Source of the DNA: Metabacillus sp. KUDC1714
Lineage (GTDB): Bacteria; Bacillota; Bacilli; Bacillales; Bacillaceae
DNA: 64,000 nt
NCBI RefSeq assembly: GCF_014217835.1
Contig: NZ_CP055263.1
Span: 5,397,501-5,461,500, forward strand
Reading direction: 5' to 3'
The notes under the pieces are model-generated. The model saw only the letters and a program-made list of their open reading frames with translations. It was not told the DNA's origin and did not search any database. How positions within the stretch are numbered: the stretch's first letter is position 1; each line of letters starts with the position of its first letter. The position numbers were made by a program, and so were the translations under genes. Shown here piece after piece: positions 54,835 through 63,457 of this stretch.

Positions 54835-55377
54835 TTATCTCAATGTTTTTAGTGCGCCACTCCATGCAATAACTTGGTCTAGCATACCATTAACATTATC
54901 AAGATGTAATTCAGCTGGCTTGAAAACACTTCCGTTTTCAAAATCTGTAAATAGTGACAATGTAGGATGTGTGCGAACGTCTGCAACTAGTAATTCACCT
55001 AAGATCCCACGAAGATGTTCTGCTGCACGAGCTCCACCTGTTGAACCGTAGCTCACAATACCTGCAGCTTTATTGTTCCACTCCACACGAGCTAGATCAA
55101 GTGCATTTTTCAAAGCTCCTGTGATACTGTGATTGTATTCTTGTGTAATAAATACGAATCCATCTAAACTAGCAAGTTTTTCTGACCAAGCTTTTATTCC
55201 TGGTTCTTGACCATCTGTTTCACCTAAAAATGGTAATTTGAATTCCGCAATATCTACGATTTCATAATTTGCATCTTCACGTTTGTCCGCAATTGCTTTC
55301 ACCCATTCTCCTACTTGTGGACTTAATCGTCCTTGACGTGTACTTCCTAAGATAATTCCAATGTTTAATTTTGTCAT
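54835..55377 (-). CDS. NADPH-dependent FMN reductase / quinone reductase
   Basis: This 180-residue flavodoxin-fold reductase shows IGIILGSTRQGRLSPQVG for FMN phosphate binding, FVFITQEYNHSITGALKNALD and GIVSYGSTGGARAAEHLRGIL. The family reduces flavins, quinones or azo dyes. AAGGAGG stands 7 bases before the ATG at 55377. The frame also continues to 55431, giving an 18-residue extension beginning MGIIEKLFGGSK, which has its own weak binding site and could be a short leader. An MhqR-like palindrome lies about 300 bases upstream. Confidence 0.85.
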   Translation of the reverse strand: MTKLNIGIILGSTRQGRLSPQVGEWVKAIADKREDANYEIVDIAEFKLPFLGETDGQEPGIKAWSEKLASLDGFVFITQEYNHSITGALKNALDLARVEWNNKAAGIVSYGSTGGARAAEHLRGILGELLVADVRTHPTLSLFTDFENGSVFKPAELHLDNVNGMLDQVIAWSGALKTLR

Positions 55378-55672
55378 TGTTTTTTCCTCCTTATGTTTAG
55401 ATCCACCAAATAATTTCTCTATAATGCCCATCTTTTACACCGCCTAAAATATTGTTTGTTCTCATTTGATATTTTTAAATTTTATCAACCCCTTTAATTT
55501 GGAGGTTTAAATTCTGCTGTTTAAAGTTTTCCTAAGATCACTTTTACCCTCATTTGAAGAATTTTTAATTTGAGATAAAAAATAAAAATTTTTATGCTTT
55601 GAACACAGGGTCCTATTCCTAAATCTTATCAACTTCATTAATAGCTTAAAATATATATATCCTAAATTTAAA

Positions 55673-55690
55673 TATCTTGAATATGAGATA
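55673..55690. promoter_or_regulatory. MhqR-like operator
   Basis: TATCTTGAATATGAGATA matches 15 of 18 positions of the recalled MhqR consensus TATCTCGAATTCGAGATA. It lies upstream of the FMN reductase gene, about 300 bases from its ATG. A 70-codon minus-strand frame around it (55507-55719) has no recognised match. Confidence 0.5.
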
Positions 55691-55782
55691 ATTTTAATAG
55701 GTTTTTCTTCTTTTGTCAACTTATTAGATCTGTAACTTTATTAATATCATAAATTATTAGGTTATTACTTTTTGTAACAATG

Positions 55783-55822
55783 CTTCCTAGAGATGAAACA
55801 TCTATTAGGAAGCTCTTTAATA
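55783..55822 (-). terminator. hairpin after the ring-cleavage dioxygenase gene
   Basis: GCTTCCTA and TAGGAAGC pair perfectly around a loop that itself folds (GATG with CATC). It lies 50 bases after the stop. No strong T run follows on the minus strand. Confidence 0.5.
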
Positions 55823-55869
55823 TACATAATACTTAGCATAATAATTTATCTAAAATAGTAAATTATTCA

Positions 55870-56847
55870 TTATTCTTTAATGAATTCTTTTGTGCTTCTT
55901 ACAGTATCAATTGGGCGAACTAAACTTTCAATTTGTTCACGTTTTGGCTCTAAGAATGGAGGTAAAGATAATTTTTCTCCAAGTGTTTCATAAGGTTCAT
56001 CTCCCATAAATCCTGGACCATCTGTTGCAAACTCAAATAGAATTTGTGGAGCAACTCTTGTGTACAATGACTCAAAAAAGTGACGATTAACATATCCAGA
56101 GGTTTGGAATCCGAAGCTTTCCATACGATTAATCCATTCTTCTAGAACTGCTCGGTCTTCAACACGGAATGCTGCATGGTGTACTGTACCAAAACCTTGT
56201 CTAGCTTGAGGCAGAATTGCATTATATTCTACTACTACTTGGGCACCATTTCCTCCTTCACCAACCTCAAATAAATGAAATGCTCCTGTCTGATCTATTT
56301 CTTTAAATAATAGAACTTTTTCCAACATTTCTTTAAAGTATTCAAAATTAGCGATACGGATAAAAATTGGCCCTAGACCAGTTATTGCAAACTTAAGAGG
56401 AATCGGTCCATTTTGCCATGGTGAACCAGAAGCTACACCTTCGTTATTTTCATCTGAAATCAATTGGTATTCTTGGTCATCAAAATCAACAAATGAAAGC
56501 GTCTGTTTACCAAATTGTTCTTTCACCCCTGTATGCTTTACCTCTAAACGATCAAAACGTTTTACCCAATAATCTAACGCAGCATCACTTGGTACCCGGA
56601 AAGATGTTTTATATATCTCATTTGTACCATGTACACCTTTGGGAATGCCAGGGAAGTCAAAGAAAGTCATATCTGTGCCTGCACTACCTTTGTCATCTGC
56701 GAAAAATAAGTGGTATGTTTGAATATCATCTTGGTTTACTGTTTTCTTCACTAAACGCATGCCTAAAACATAAGTGAAAAATTCATAGTTCTTTTCTGCA
56801 CTACTTGTAATGGCTGTTACATGGTGTAATCCTTTTAATTCATTCAC
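55870..56847 (-). CDS. glyoxalase-superfamily ring-cleaving dioxygenase (MhqA/MhqO-like)
   Basis: This 325-residue protein has two vicinal-oxygen-chelate halves. The first (4-145) begins ELKGLHHVTAITSSAEKNYEFFTYVLGMRLVKKTVNQDD. The second (150-310) contains GFGTVHHAAFRVED. The His and Glu metal ligands are visible in HHVTAI, VHHAAF and LFEFATDGPG. In B. subtilis MhqA/E/O belong to the MhqR regulon and break down hydroquinones and catechol-type electrophiles. GTG at 56847 is used as start because GGAGG lies 8 bases away; a TTG start 15 bases upstream is less favoured. An MhqR-like box lies about 190 bases upstream. Confidence 0.87.
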   Translation of the reverse strand: MNELKGLHHVTAITSSAEKNYEFFTYVLGMRLVKKTVNQDDIQTYHLFFADDKGSAGTDMTFFDFPGIPKGVHGTNEIYKTSFRVPSDAALDYWVKRFDRLEVKHTGVKEQFGKQTLSFVDFDDQEYQLISDENNEGVASGSPWQNGPIPLKFAITGLGPIFIRIANFEYFKEMLEKVLLFKEIDQTGAFHLFEVGEGGNGAQVVVEYNAILPQARQGFGTVHHAAFRVEDRAVLEEWINRMESFGFQTSGYVNRHFFESLYTRVAPQILFEFATDGPGFMGDEPYETLGEKLSLPPFLEPKREQIESLVRPIDTVRSTKEFIKE

Positions 56848-57030
56848 TTTAATTTCCTCCAATTAAGCTACAAACATAGCTCTATAATGTCGAACTGTGT
56901 ACTAGCCCTTTTCTGAGTTTTTTTACTTTAAAGGGACAGTGAATAATTGTTAATATATTTTTCGATGTTATTGAATTGACTATTCAAAATATAAAGAGAT
57001 AATTACTTGTGGTATTATCTCAGATTCAAA

Positions 57031-57048
57031 TATCCTTATTTCGAGATA
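57031..57048. promoter_or_regulatory. MhqR-like operator, dioxygenase gene
   Basis: TATCCTTATTTCGAGATA matches 14 of 18 positions of the recalled MhqR consensus, with one half-site (TTTCGAGATA) nearly intact. Confidence 0.4.
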
Positions 57049-57129
57049 AATATATCACAAATAAAATTCCGTTGTCAATAACAAAGCTTTTAATTAACTT
57101 TTAAGAACAAGCTTCGTTCAATTTAGAGA

Positions 57130-57215
57130 TTGTTGTTATAACACGAACACTGTGGAAGGTTGATTGGAGCGGAAATCAACCTCACCACACCACTTGGTAC
57201 ATAGCAACAAAGTTT
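57130..57215. repeat. dispersed repeat, inverted copy without GC-rich core
   Basis: A palindrome at 57158-57181 made of GGTTGATT, eight bases and AATCAACC is followed by TAGCAACAAAGTTT. It is the reverse complement of the 31962-32022 copy. A second AATCAACC-type end is absent. Confidence 0.7.
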
Positions 57216-57267
57216 AGCGAGTTAGCCTTTTAATTAATTCTATTACTAAGCTACATTCTTTTTCATA

Positions 57268-57299
57268 GTAAAAAAGACATCCTACCTACATAGGATGCC
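57268..57299 (-). terminator. terminator of the CoxG-like gene
   Basis: GGCATCCTA and TAGGATGTC with one wobble pair are followed by six T on the minus strand. Confidence 0.7.
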
Positions 57300-57345
57300 T
57301 AAATACGGACAGATTTTTCTATACTTGATTAATTCTTACTAACAA

Positions 57346-57801
57346 CTATCTTATCGCATGTTCATCTTCTTTTATTTTAGCTATTATCGCTTCAGTCAAT
57401 TCCTTGGTCAATTCATTTAAATTTTTCTTAAGCTTAGAATTAATTAATTTCGCCATTTTGCCTTCAGGTGTGATTTCTAGATACCCAGTCATCAGAGTGT
57501 TGTTCGTATCAATTATTTGTGCTTCGAAATAACCTTTTCCAGTCATTTTTTCATTGATACCAGTTAGATTAAAAATAACCTTTTTAGGTTTAATCCAATC
57601 TGTGATATCAACTTTTAATTCTACCTTCTTCTTAATAACCCCTAAATCAGTTTTGAACTTCCAAATTGACTCGCTATCATTTAAAATCTCATGCTCAATA
57701 TATCCAGGTACAAGAGGTGCCCAATTGTCCATTACACTTACAAAGTCCCATATTGATTGGATCGGAATATTAACTTCAACTTTATATAACTCACTTGGCA
57801 T
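57346..57801 (-). CDS. CoxG/SRPBCC-family protein
   Basis: This 151-residue protein has a START/SRPBCC hydrophobic-pocket fold. The N-terminal VNIPIQSIWDFVSVMDNWAPLVPGYIEHEILND is typical of the CoxG branch, as is TGKGYFEAQIIDTNNTLMTGYLEITPEGKMAKLINSKL. CoxG proteins accompany molybdenum hydroxylases such as CO dehydrogenase, but the puc genes are 45 kb away here. The ATG at 57801 is preceded by GTGGGGA. The ligand is unknown. Confidence 0.8.
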   Translation of the reverse strand: MPSELYKVEVNIPIQSIWDFVSVMDNWAPLVPGYIEHEILNDSESIWKFKTDLGVIKKKVELKVDITDWIKPKKVIFNLTGINEKMTGKGYFEAQIIDTNNTLMTGYLEITPEGKMAKLINSKLKKNLNELTKELTEAIIAKIKEDEHAIR

Positions 57802-58007
57802 TTGATGATCCCCACTTTCGTTTAGCAAATGATGTAAAATGATTCGACGTAGTCACGAAAGAATCTTCATTCTGAACTTATTCAAACCATACACTGGATA
57901 TGCCAAACGATAGATTTAGATCATATTTACCATTAAATGTAAGTCACGTTTTTTTTTATAAACACTTACATGTTTTGATACCAAGCACGTGTAAAAACAA
58001 ATCCGAC

Positions 58008-61000
58008 CTAAGTTAATACTAATTCTTCCTCCACACGAACAACAGGAAGCTGTATATAAATCGTGGTACCTTTTCCAATCTCACTCTCTGCCCAAATTTC
58101 TCCGTTGTGATGTTTGATGATTTCTTTACAAATTGCCAGACCAAGACCATGCCCTTTTCTTGAAGGGTGATTCGCTTTTGTGAAGTTTCTTTCAAATATA
58201 TAAGGCAAATCTTCATAAGCAATCCCTAAACCAGTATCACGGCAAGAGATTATTACATTTTGTTCCACTATCTCTAATTTCAGATGAATCCCACCACTAT
58301 TTGTATGTTTAACTGCATTTGTAATCAAATTAGCGAAAACTTGTCCTATCCTCTCAACATCAATCTCAATTAACGGAAAGAGTTCCATATCTTCATTTAA
58401 CTCAAGCTGTAAATACAAATTTTTTCTTGTGACTTCGTAGAGAAATTTGCTTTTTATGTTTTCCAACAGTTTATCAGCTGGAACATAATCAAAGTTAAAA
58501 GAAAGATTGCCTGATTCCAATTGGGTTAAATCAAACAAATCGTTAATAAGGACATTTAATCCTTTTATACGTGAAATGCTATTTCGTATGTATTCATCTC
58601 GCTTTGCTTCCGTGTTCGCTAATCCATCTAGTATTGCTTCCATATACCCTTGTATACTTGCAATTGGTGCTCGCAAATCATGTGAAATATTGGATAGTAA
58701 CTCTCTCCTTATTTCTTCTGATTGTGCTAAATACTTATTTGCCTCCTCAAGGGTTTGATTAACTTGTTGAAGCTCGGCTGTTCTTTCTTTAACTTTATCC
58801 TCAAGGTTTTTGTAGAGCTGAGCATTTTCAATCGATATCGCCGCCTGCGTTGATAGTAGCGTTAAGAAGCTAATCCGTTCCTTTGAAAACACATTTGTCA
58901 CCTTTTCGTTTTCCAAATATAGAATCCCTTTTAACTTTTGATAATAGAAAATTGGTATACAAATAATAGATTTCGCCTTCGTTTTTAGGACGTATTCGTC
59001 TTCTTGAAAAATACCTATATTACTTGCATCATCTAATTGAACAATGTTACCAGTTCGATTTACATACTGAACAATATTAGGTGAAAAATTATTATCTCTA
59101 TGTACGGATTCTTCAAGCCTATAATTTTCATGAGCAACAACAATTAATTCCTCACCTTGTTTAAATAAAATTGTCCCTTTCGTTGCACCTGCATTTTCCA
59201 TCGTAATATGGATAACTTTTTCTAACAATTGCTCAATTTTCATTTCACTTGATATAATTTGTGCTGCTTTATATACTGCATTTAAATCATAATTCTCTGC
59301 TCGACCTTCATAGAACGTTTTCTTGACTTCTACATTGTCTAGCATGTATGTTCGATATTTATCAGACAGATGTTGTGCTTTCTTAGTGCCCCCCCATTTT
59401 AGGTAGCTGTTATAAGCTTCAGTAAAGTATAGACCTGCAATTTTATTTTTCTTCTGCTCTGCGTAAAATCGACCAGCTGCTTCATTACATAAAGCGACCA
59501 TTTGAAGAAACTGATTTTCTTCACTAGATTGGATCGCTATATCAAAATACGCCTCTGCAGTTTGCTTATTGTTTGTAATTGCAGCTAACTCCGCCATAAC
59601 TAGCATTTTCTTAGACTCATAATTTTCAGGTGACAACTTAGCATATTTTTTTAGCTTTCGTATATTTCGTTTTATCTTTTTAAGCGATTCCCTTTTACTC
59701 AAAATAGTGGTCTTTCCTAGTCTAATAAACTTCAATAGCCATAATGCTTCGAAAAAATAAAATTCTGGTGCGATTACTAATGTTAAGCGACTATTCACTA
59801 AAGGTGCTAATTCCTTTAATACTTGATTAGCAAATTTATCCTTATTAAATAAGTAGGCCATATGTAGACGCATTGTATAATGAATGATTTTGGCAGAATC
59901 ATCATCAATAATTTTAGTAAACTGCCATTCAATCCGTTTATCACTCGTAAGATAGTCAAGCCATTCCTGCATTTCTGCCATAAAGCCTGCCGAGATTGGA
60001 TATTTAATATCTTCAATGAAGGTTTTCTGTAATTGAATAATATTCTTAAGCTCTTCTAAGAGTGTTCCTTTAATAAAATGAGAAATGACGAGAAATGAAC
60101 TATTTGCTCCAGCGAGATGAATGTTCCCCGCCTGTAGACAATATTTTTGCGATTGTTCCAGATACTTAATATTATCCTTTATATGGTTTTTCCAATGGTT
60201 CACAAAGCTTGCGAAAACAAAGGATACCCTACCTTTTATACCTATATTGCCATTCTCTTCAGCATACAATAAAGCTAGCTTTCCAAATTCATAGCTTTGC
60301 TTAAAATCATGAAAACCTGCACTTAAAATGAGTGCATAATTATTAAAAACTAATGGACTAAATTCTGTTAGACCAAACTTAATCGTCATTCTCATCGCTT
60401 TTAGCATGAAAATAGTTGAAAGGTTTTGATCTACATGATAGGTCGGAGCATTTAATTGGATCAATGTCCGCAAAATTAAACGATTTTCTTCACTTTCCAT
60501 TTCTGGCAATTTCAATAAGTCTTTCGGTTGTTTTAGTGCGAAAGCTATTTTAACAAAAAGTAATTCTTTGACAATATGTAGTTTATTCGGTTTAAAAGGA
60601 AATTTCTGATTCATTAATTGCAATCCTGCTAAGCCTGCTTCAACCGCTTCTTCTACACGGTGAACATGTGTATACAATGTGATTTTCAGATTATAAATCG
60701 ATAGTTTTTCAACCTTTGTTTTTGCATGCTTGAGCAATGTATTAAACGTATGTTCAGATTGATCGAACTTACTGTTTAAATACTGTGCTTCACCTAAGCC
60801 CTTAAGTAGGTTAAATGTAAAATCATAGTGATTCTTCCAATCCTCACCTAATAATTCGTATGCAACCTTGTAATATATTAATGCTGCTTGATAGGCTGCT
60901 GTATTTTTCGCGAATTCTCCAGCATTTACATTCATTTTGGCTAGCATGATCGTTTCCTTTTCAGGCAGTAAATGTCGAGCTAGATTAAGATGATAGACTA

Positions 61001-63170
61001 CATTTACTAATTGTGATTCAGTCATTTCATCTTGAATAAGCTCTCTCCCAATTGCCAGATGGTTAGTTGACGTTTCTTTGTTTGACATTGTTGAATAGAT
61101 TGCCTGTTGAACGCGGTCATGGATAAAACGATAGTTAGAAGTAGAAACATCACTAATATCTTGTTTACTCTCCCTTTTATCTACATTTTCGTGCGCTGGA
61201 AGAAGAAGCCCCATGTCAATTGCAGTATCGATTATTCTACTCGTACTTAATTGATCTTGTTTTGCTATTTTATAAACTGTATGTAAATCAAATTGATTAC
61301 CTATGCACGCTGCTATTTGAATAAGCCTTAGTGTTGTTTCTGGTAACTTTTTCAAGCGATTGATTAAATAAAAAACAACGTTATCTTGAATGGAGGCTTG
61401 TGATAATTTTGTTTCATCAATCGACCAGTTTCCGCTCTTTTCATTAAAAAATAGAATGTTATTTTCATAAAAAGATAGTAGTAATTGTTTAATGAAGAAT
61501 GGATTTCCCTGTGTAATTCGATAAATAGTTGTACTTAACACTCTAACATCTTCTTTTTGCTCTGATAGATATGACTGAATCCAATCGCTTACTATATCAT
61601 AGGATAAAGCATCAAGAGTAATAGTTTGTACCTTTCTTTCATCTTTTAAGTGACTAATCGTTTGATATAAAAGATGTTCTGACGTTATCTCGTTTTCTCG
61701 ATAGGCTCCTATCATTAAAAAATAATGTGTATCTTGATTTGAAATTAAATACTCTATCAATTCTAAAGAAGCACTATCTGCCCATTGCAAATCATCTAAA
61801 AATAAAATGAGCGAATGATTTTTTTGAGTAAATACACGTACAAGCTTTTGAAATAAATAATAAAAATGTGAGGACATATCTACTGCCGTCAATTCAATTT
61901 CTTCATTCTCTTTATTTACAAGCCATTTCAATTCAGGTAAAACACTTAATAAAATTGTTAGATTAGATCCTATTTCATCTTCAATCAAACGACCCCACTT
62001 GTTAATATTTGTTTCATCTTCTGTGAGAATTTGCTTAAAAAGCATTTTAAATGCATCAAGTATGGCACTATAAGGACTTTGCTTAAGGAGAAGGTCAAAC
62101 TTTCCTCGAATTAAAAATGTCTGTTTCTTATTTAATTCCTGCAACACTTCATCCACTATCGCTGTTTTTCCTGTTCCTGATTCACCAGATATGAGCATAA
62201 GCTGTGTTTCACCGTTTTCAAGAGTACGATTACATATGGATATTAACTTATTTACTTCTTCTTCTCTTCCAAATAATCGATTATTTGTCTCTATATTCAT
62301 AAATGTATCTTTTTTCCCTATTGCAAACGAGGTTAGTTGTCCATTTTCATAATGTTGGAGACAAGTGATTAAGTCCTCTCTTAAGCCATACGAACTCTTA
62401 TAGCGATCAATTGGAGATTTACTTAGAAGTTTCATAATAATATTTGCTAGGATTTCAGGAACATCTTCATTTAGATCTGTTAAAGGAGGTGGTTGTTTTG
62501 TTAAGTGCGCATGGATCCAATCAAATGGTGATTCTACAACAAAAGGTGTTTGACCTGTTAGCATTTCATAAAAAACGACACCAAGTGTATAAAGGTCTGA
62601 TTGAAAATCTACATTTCGATTGATTCTTCCAGTTTGCTCTGGAGATATATAGGCTAATTCGATGTCCATCTCTTTATCAATAGGTATTTGATTGTTACTT
62701 ATTCGATTTTTTTGAGTATATTGGAGACCAGTAAGTTTAAGTTCATTTGAAGTATGATTAAGTAAAATCGTAGAAGGGTTAATGTTTTTATGTACAAGTT
62801 GATGGCGATTAAGATTAACTAATGCCGTTGCAAGCTTAATAGTCATTCTTAAAAACTCGTCTACTTTCAATTTTTCTTTTTTCTTGAGGTAGGTGTTCAA
62901 CGTTTCACAAGGAAAATATTCATATACCACATAAGGTTGCCTACCATCAGTTTCCAAACTTATAGGTCGTAATATTTCTTCAATCTCAATTGATTGAACT
63001 AAATCATATTCATGCTGTATGGAAGCGATTGTTTTTTTTGAAACGTGTTGCTCCTTTACTATCTTAAGAAGCACATTCTTTCTAGTATCAGTAGAAAATC
63101 CTTTATAAAGAGTATATAAGTGATTGCTTGATATTTCCTCTAATGATTGATACCTACTTAATGATTCCAT
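58008..63170 (-). CDS. giant pseudokinase-AAA-TPR-GAF-histidine kinase hybrid sensor
   Basis: This is a 1720-residue soluble signalling protein. Residues 1-275 form a Ser/Thr kinase fold with K36 and the SPE/SDLYTLGVVFYEMLTG blocks. The catalytic loop, however, reads HKNINPSTI (D to N129) and the DFG motif is GLQ (148-150), so it is predicted to be a pseudokinase. Residues 295-600 are an AAA/STAND-type ATPase (Walker A GESGTGKT at 329-336, Walker B LILFLDDLQWAD). About 700-1250 are TPR-like helices. About 1270-1430 are GAF, followed by a coiled coil. The histidine kinase has H1497 (SHDLRAP) and N, G1 and G2 boxes (NLITNAVKHT, DTGLGI, GHGLGLAI). The response regulator gene upstream is its likely partner. 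Such hybrids are known mainly from cyanobacteria and myxobacteria and occur in some Bacillaceae. Confidence 0.88.
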   Translation of the reverse strand: MESLSRYQSLEEISSNHLYTLYKGFSTDTRKNVLLKIVKEQHVSKKTIASIQHEYDLVQSIEIEEILRPISLETDGRQPYVVYEYFPCETLNTYLKKKEKLKVDEFLRMTIKLATALVNLNRHQLVHKNINPSTILLNHTSNELKLTGLQYTQKNRISNNQIPIDKEMDIELAYISPEQTGRINRNVDFQSDLYTLGVVFYEMLTGQTPFVVESPFDWIHAHLTKQPPPLTDLNEDVPEILANIIMKLLSKSPIDRYKSSYGLREDLITCLQHYENGQLTSFAIGKKDTFMNIETNNRLFGREEEVNKLISICNRTLENGETQLMLISGESGTGKTAIVDEVLQELNKKQTFLIRGKFDLLLKQSPYSAILDAFKMLFKQILTEDETNINKWGRLIEDEIGSNLTILLSVLPELKWLVNKENEEIELTAVDMSSHFYYLFQKLVRVFTQKNHSLILFLDDLQWADSASLELIEYLISNQDTHYFLMIGAYRENEITSEHLLYQTISHLKDERKVQTITLDALSYDIVSDWIQSYLSEQKEDVRVLSTTIYRITQGNPFFIKQLLLSFYENNILFFNEKSGNWSIDETKLSQASIQDNVVFYLINRLKKLPETTLRLIQIAACIGNQFDLHTVYKIAKQDQLSTSRIIDTAIDMGLLLPAHENVDKRESKQDISDVSTSNYRFIHDRVQQAIYSTMSNKETSTNHLAIGRELIQDEMTESQLVNVVYHLNLARHLLPEKETIMLAKMNVNAGEFAKNTAAYQAALIYYKVAYELLGEDWKNHYDFTFNLLKGLGEAQYLNSKFDQSEHTFNTLLKHAKTKVEKLSIYNLKITLYTHVHRVEEAVEAGLAGLQLMNQKFPFKPNKLHIVKELLFVKIAFALKQPKDLLKLPEMESEENRLILRTLIQLNAPTYHVDQNLSTIFMLKAMRMTIKFGLTEFSPLVFNNYALILSAGFHDFKQSYEFGKLALLYAEENGNIGIKGRVSFVFASFVNHWKNHIKDNIKYLEQSQKYCLQAGNIHLAGANSSFLVISHFIKGTLLEELKNIIQLQKTFIEDIKYPISAGFMAEMQEWLDYLTSDKRIEWQFTKIIDDDSAKIIHYTMRLHMAYLFNKDKFANQVLKELAPLVNSRLTLVIAPEFYFFEALWLLKFIRLGKTTILSKRESLKKIKRNIRKLKKYAKLSPENYESKKMLVMAELAAITNNKQTAEAYFDIAIQSSEENQFLQMVALCNEAAGRFYAEQKKNKIAGLYFTEAYNSYLKWGGTKKAQHLSDKYRTYMLDNVEVKKTFYEGRAENYDLNAVYKAAQIISSEMKIEQLLEKVIHITMENAGATKGTILFKQGEELIVVAHENYRLEESVHRDNNFSPNIVQYVNRTGNIVQLDDASNIGIFQEDEYVLKTKAKSIICIPIFYYQKLKGILYLENEKVTNVFSKERISFLTLLSTQAAISIENAQLYKNLEDKVKERTAELQQVNQTLEEANKYLAQSEEIRRELLSNISHDLRAPIASIQGYMEAILDGLANTEAKRDEYIRNSISRIKGLNVLINDLFDLTQLESGNLSFNFDYVPADKLLENIKSKFLYEVTRKNLYLQLELNEDMELFPLIEIDVERIGQVFANLITNAVKHTNSGGIHLKLEIVEQNVIISCRDTGLGIAYEDLPYIFERNFTKANHPSRKGHGLGLAICKEIIKHHNGEIWAESEIGKGTTIYIQLPVVRVEEELVLT

Positions 63171-63227
63171 TTGTCATCCACCTTTTGCTTATGGAATTTA
63201 TTTGCATTCTTTAACTAATCTTTAAGA

Positions 63228-63269
63228 AACCTTATACAAGCTTTATAGTTTATAAAGTATGATAAGGTT
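63228..63269. promoter_or_regulatory. nested interrupted palindrome between the giant kinase and sinI-like genes
   Basis: The outer arms AACCTTAT and ATAAGGTT enclose inner arms CTTTATA and TATAAAG around GTT. The arrangement is perfect in both arm pairs over 42 bp. It overlaps a likely -10 (TATGAT at 63258-63263) for the plus-strand gene and lies 58 bases from the kinase start. It may be a shared operator. Confidence 0.5.
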
Positions 63270-63295
63270 ATCAAATATCATGACGGAGGTTTCAA

Positions 63296-63457
63296 ATGGA
63301 AAAGTTTAAGCATTTCACTTTATCTGATTCAAATAGAGATCTCGATTATGAATGGGTAAAGCTGATTCAAGAAGCATTCACTCTAGGAATTACAAAAGAA
63401 GAGATTAAAAATTTTTTACAGACTTATGGTGATATTAATCATCAAAAAAGCCATTAA
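63296..63457 (+). CDS. SinI-like antirepressor peptide
   Basis: This 53-residue protein is preceded by ACGGAGG at good spacing. Residues 15-42 (LDYEWVKLIQEAFTLGITKEEIKNFL) match the SinI dimerisation helix-pair domain, which reads LDxEWxxLIxEAxxxGIxxEEIRxFL in SinI and SinR. No DNA-binding part is present, so by analogy it may sequester a SinR-type repressor of biofilm matrix genes. It lies on the opposite strand in the gap between the response regulator and the giant kinase. Its last 23 bases overlap the response regulator 3' end. No sinR lies in the window. Confidence 0.82.
   Translation: MEKFKHFTLSDSNRDLDYEWVKLIQEAFTLGITKEEIKNFLQTYGDINHQKSH

Noticed and set aside
55507..55719. 70-codon minus-strand frame overlapping the MhqR-like box
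   Set aside because: No ribosome binding site; overlaps the regulatory palindrome and is Lys/Ile-rich like random AT-rich DNA.
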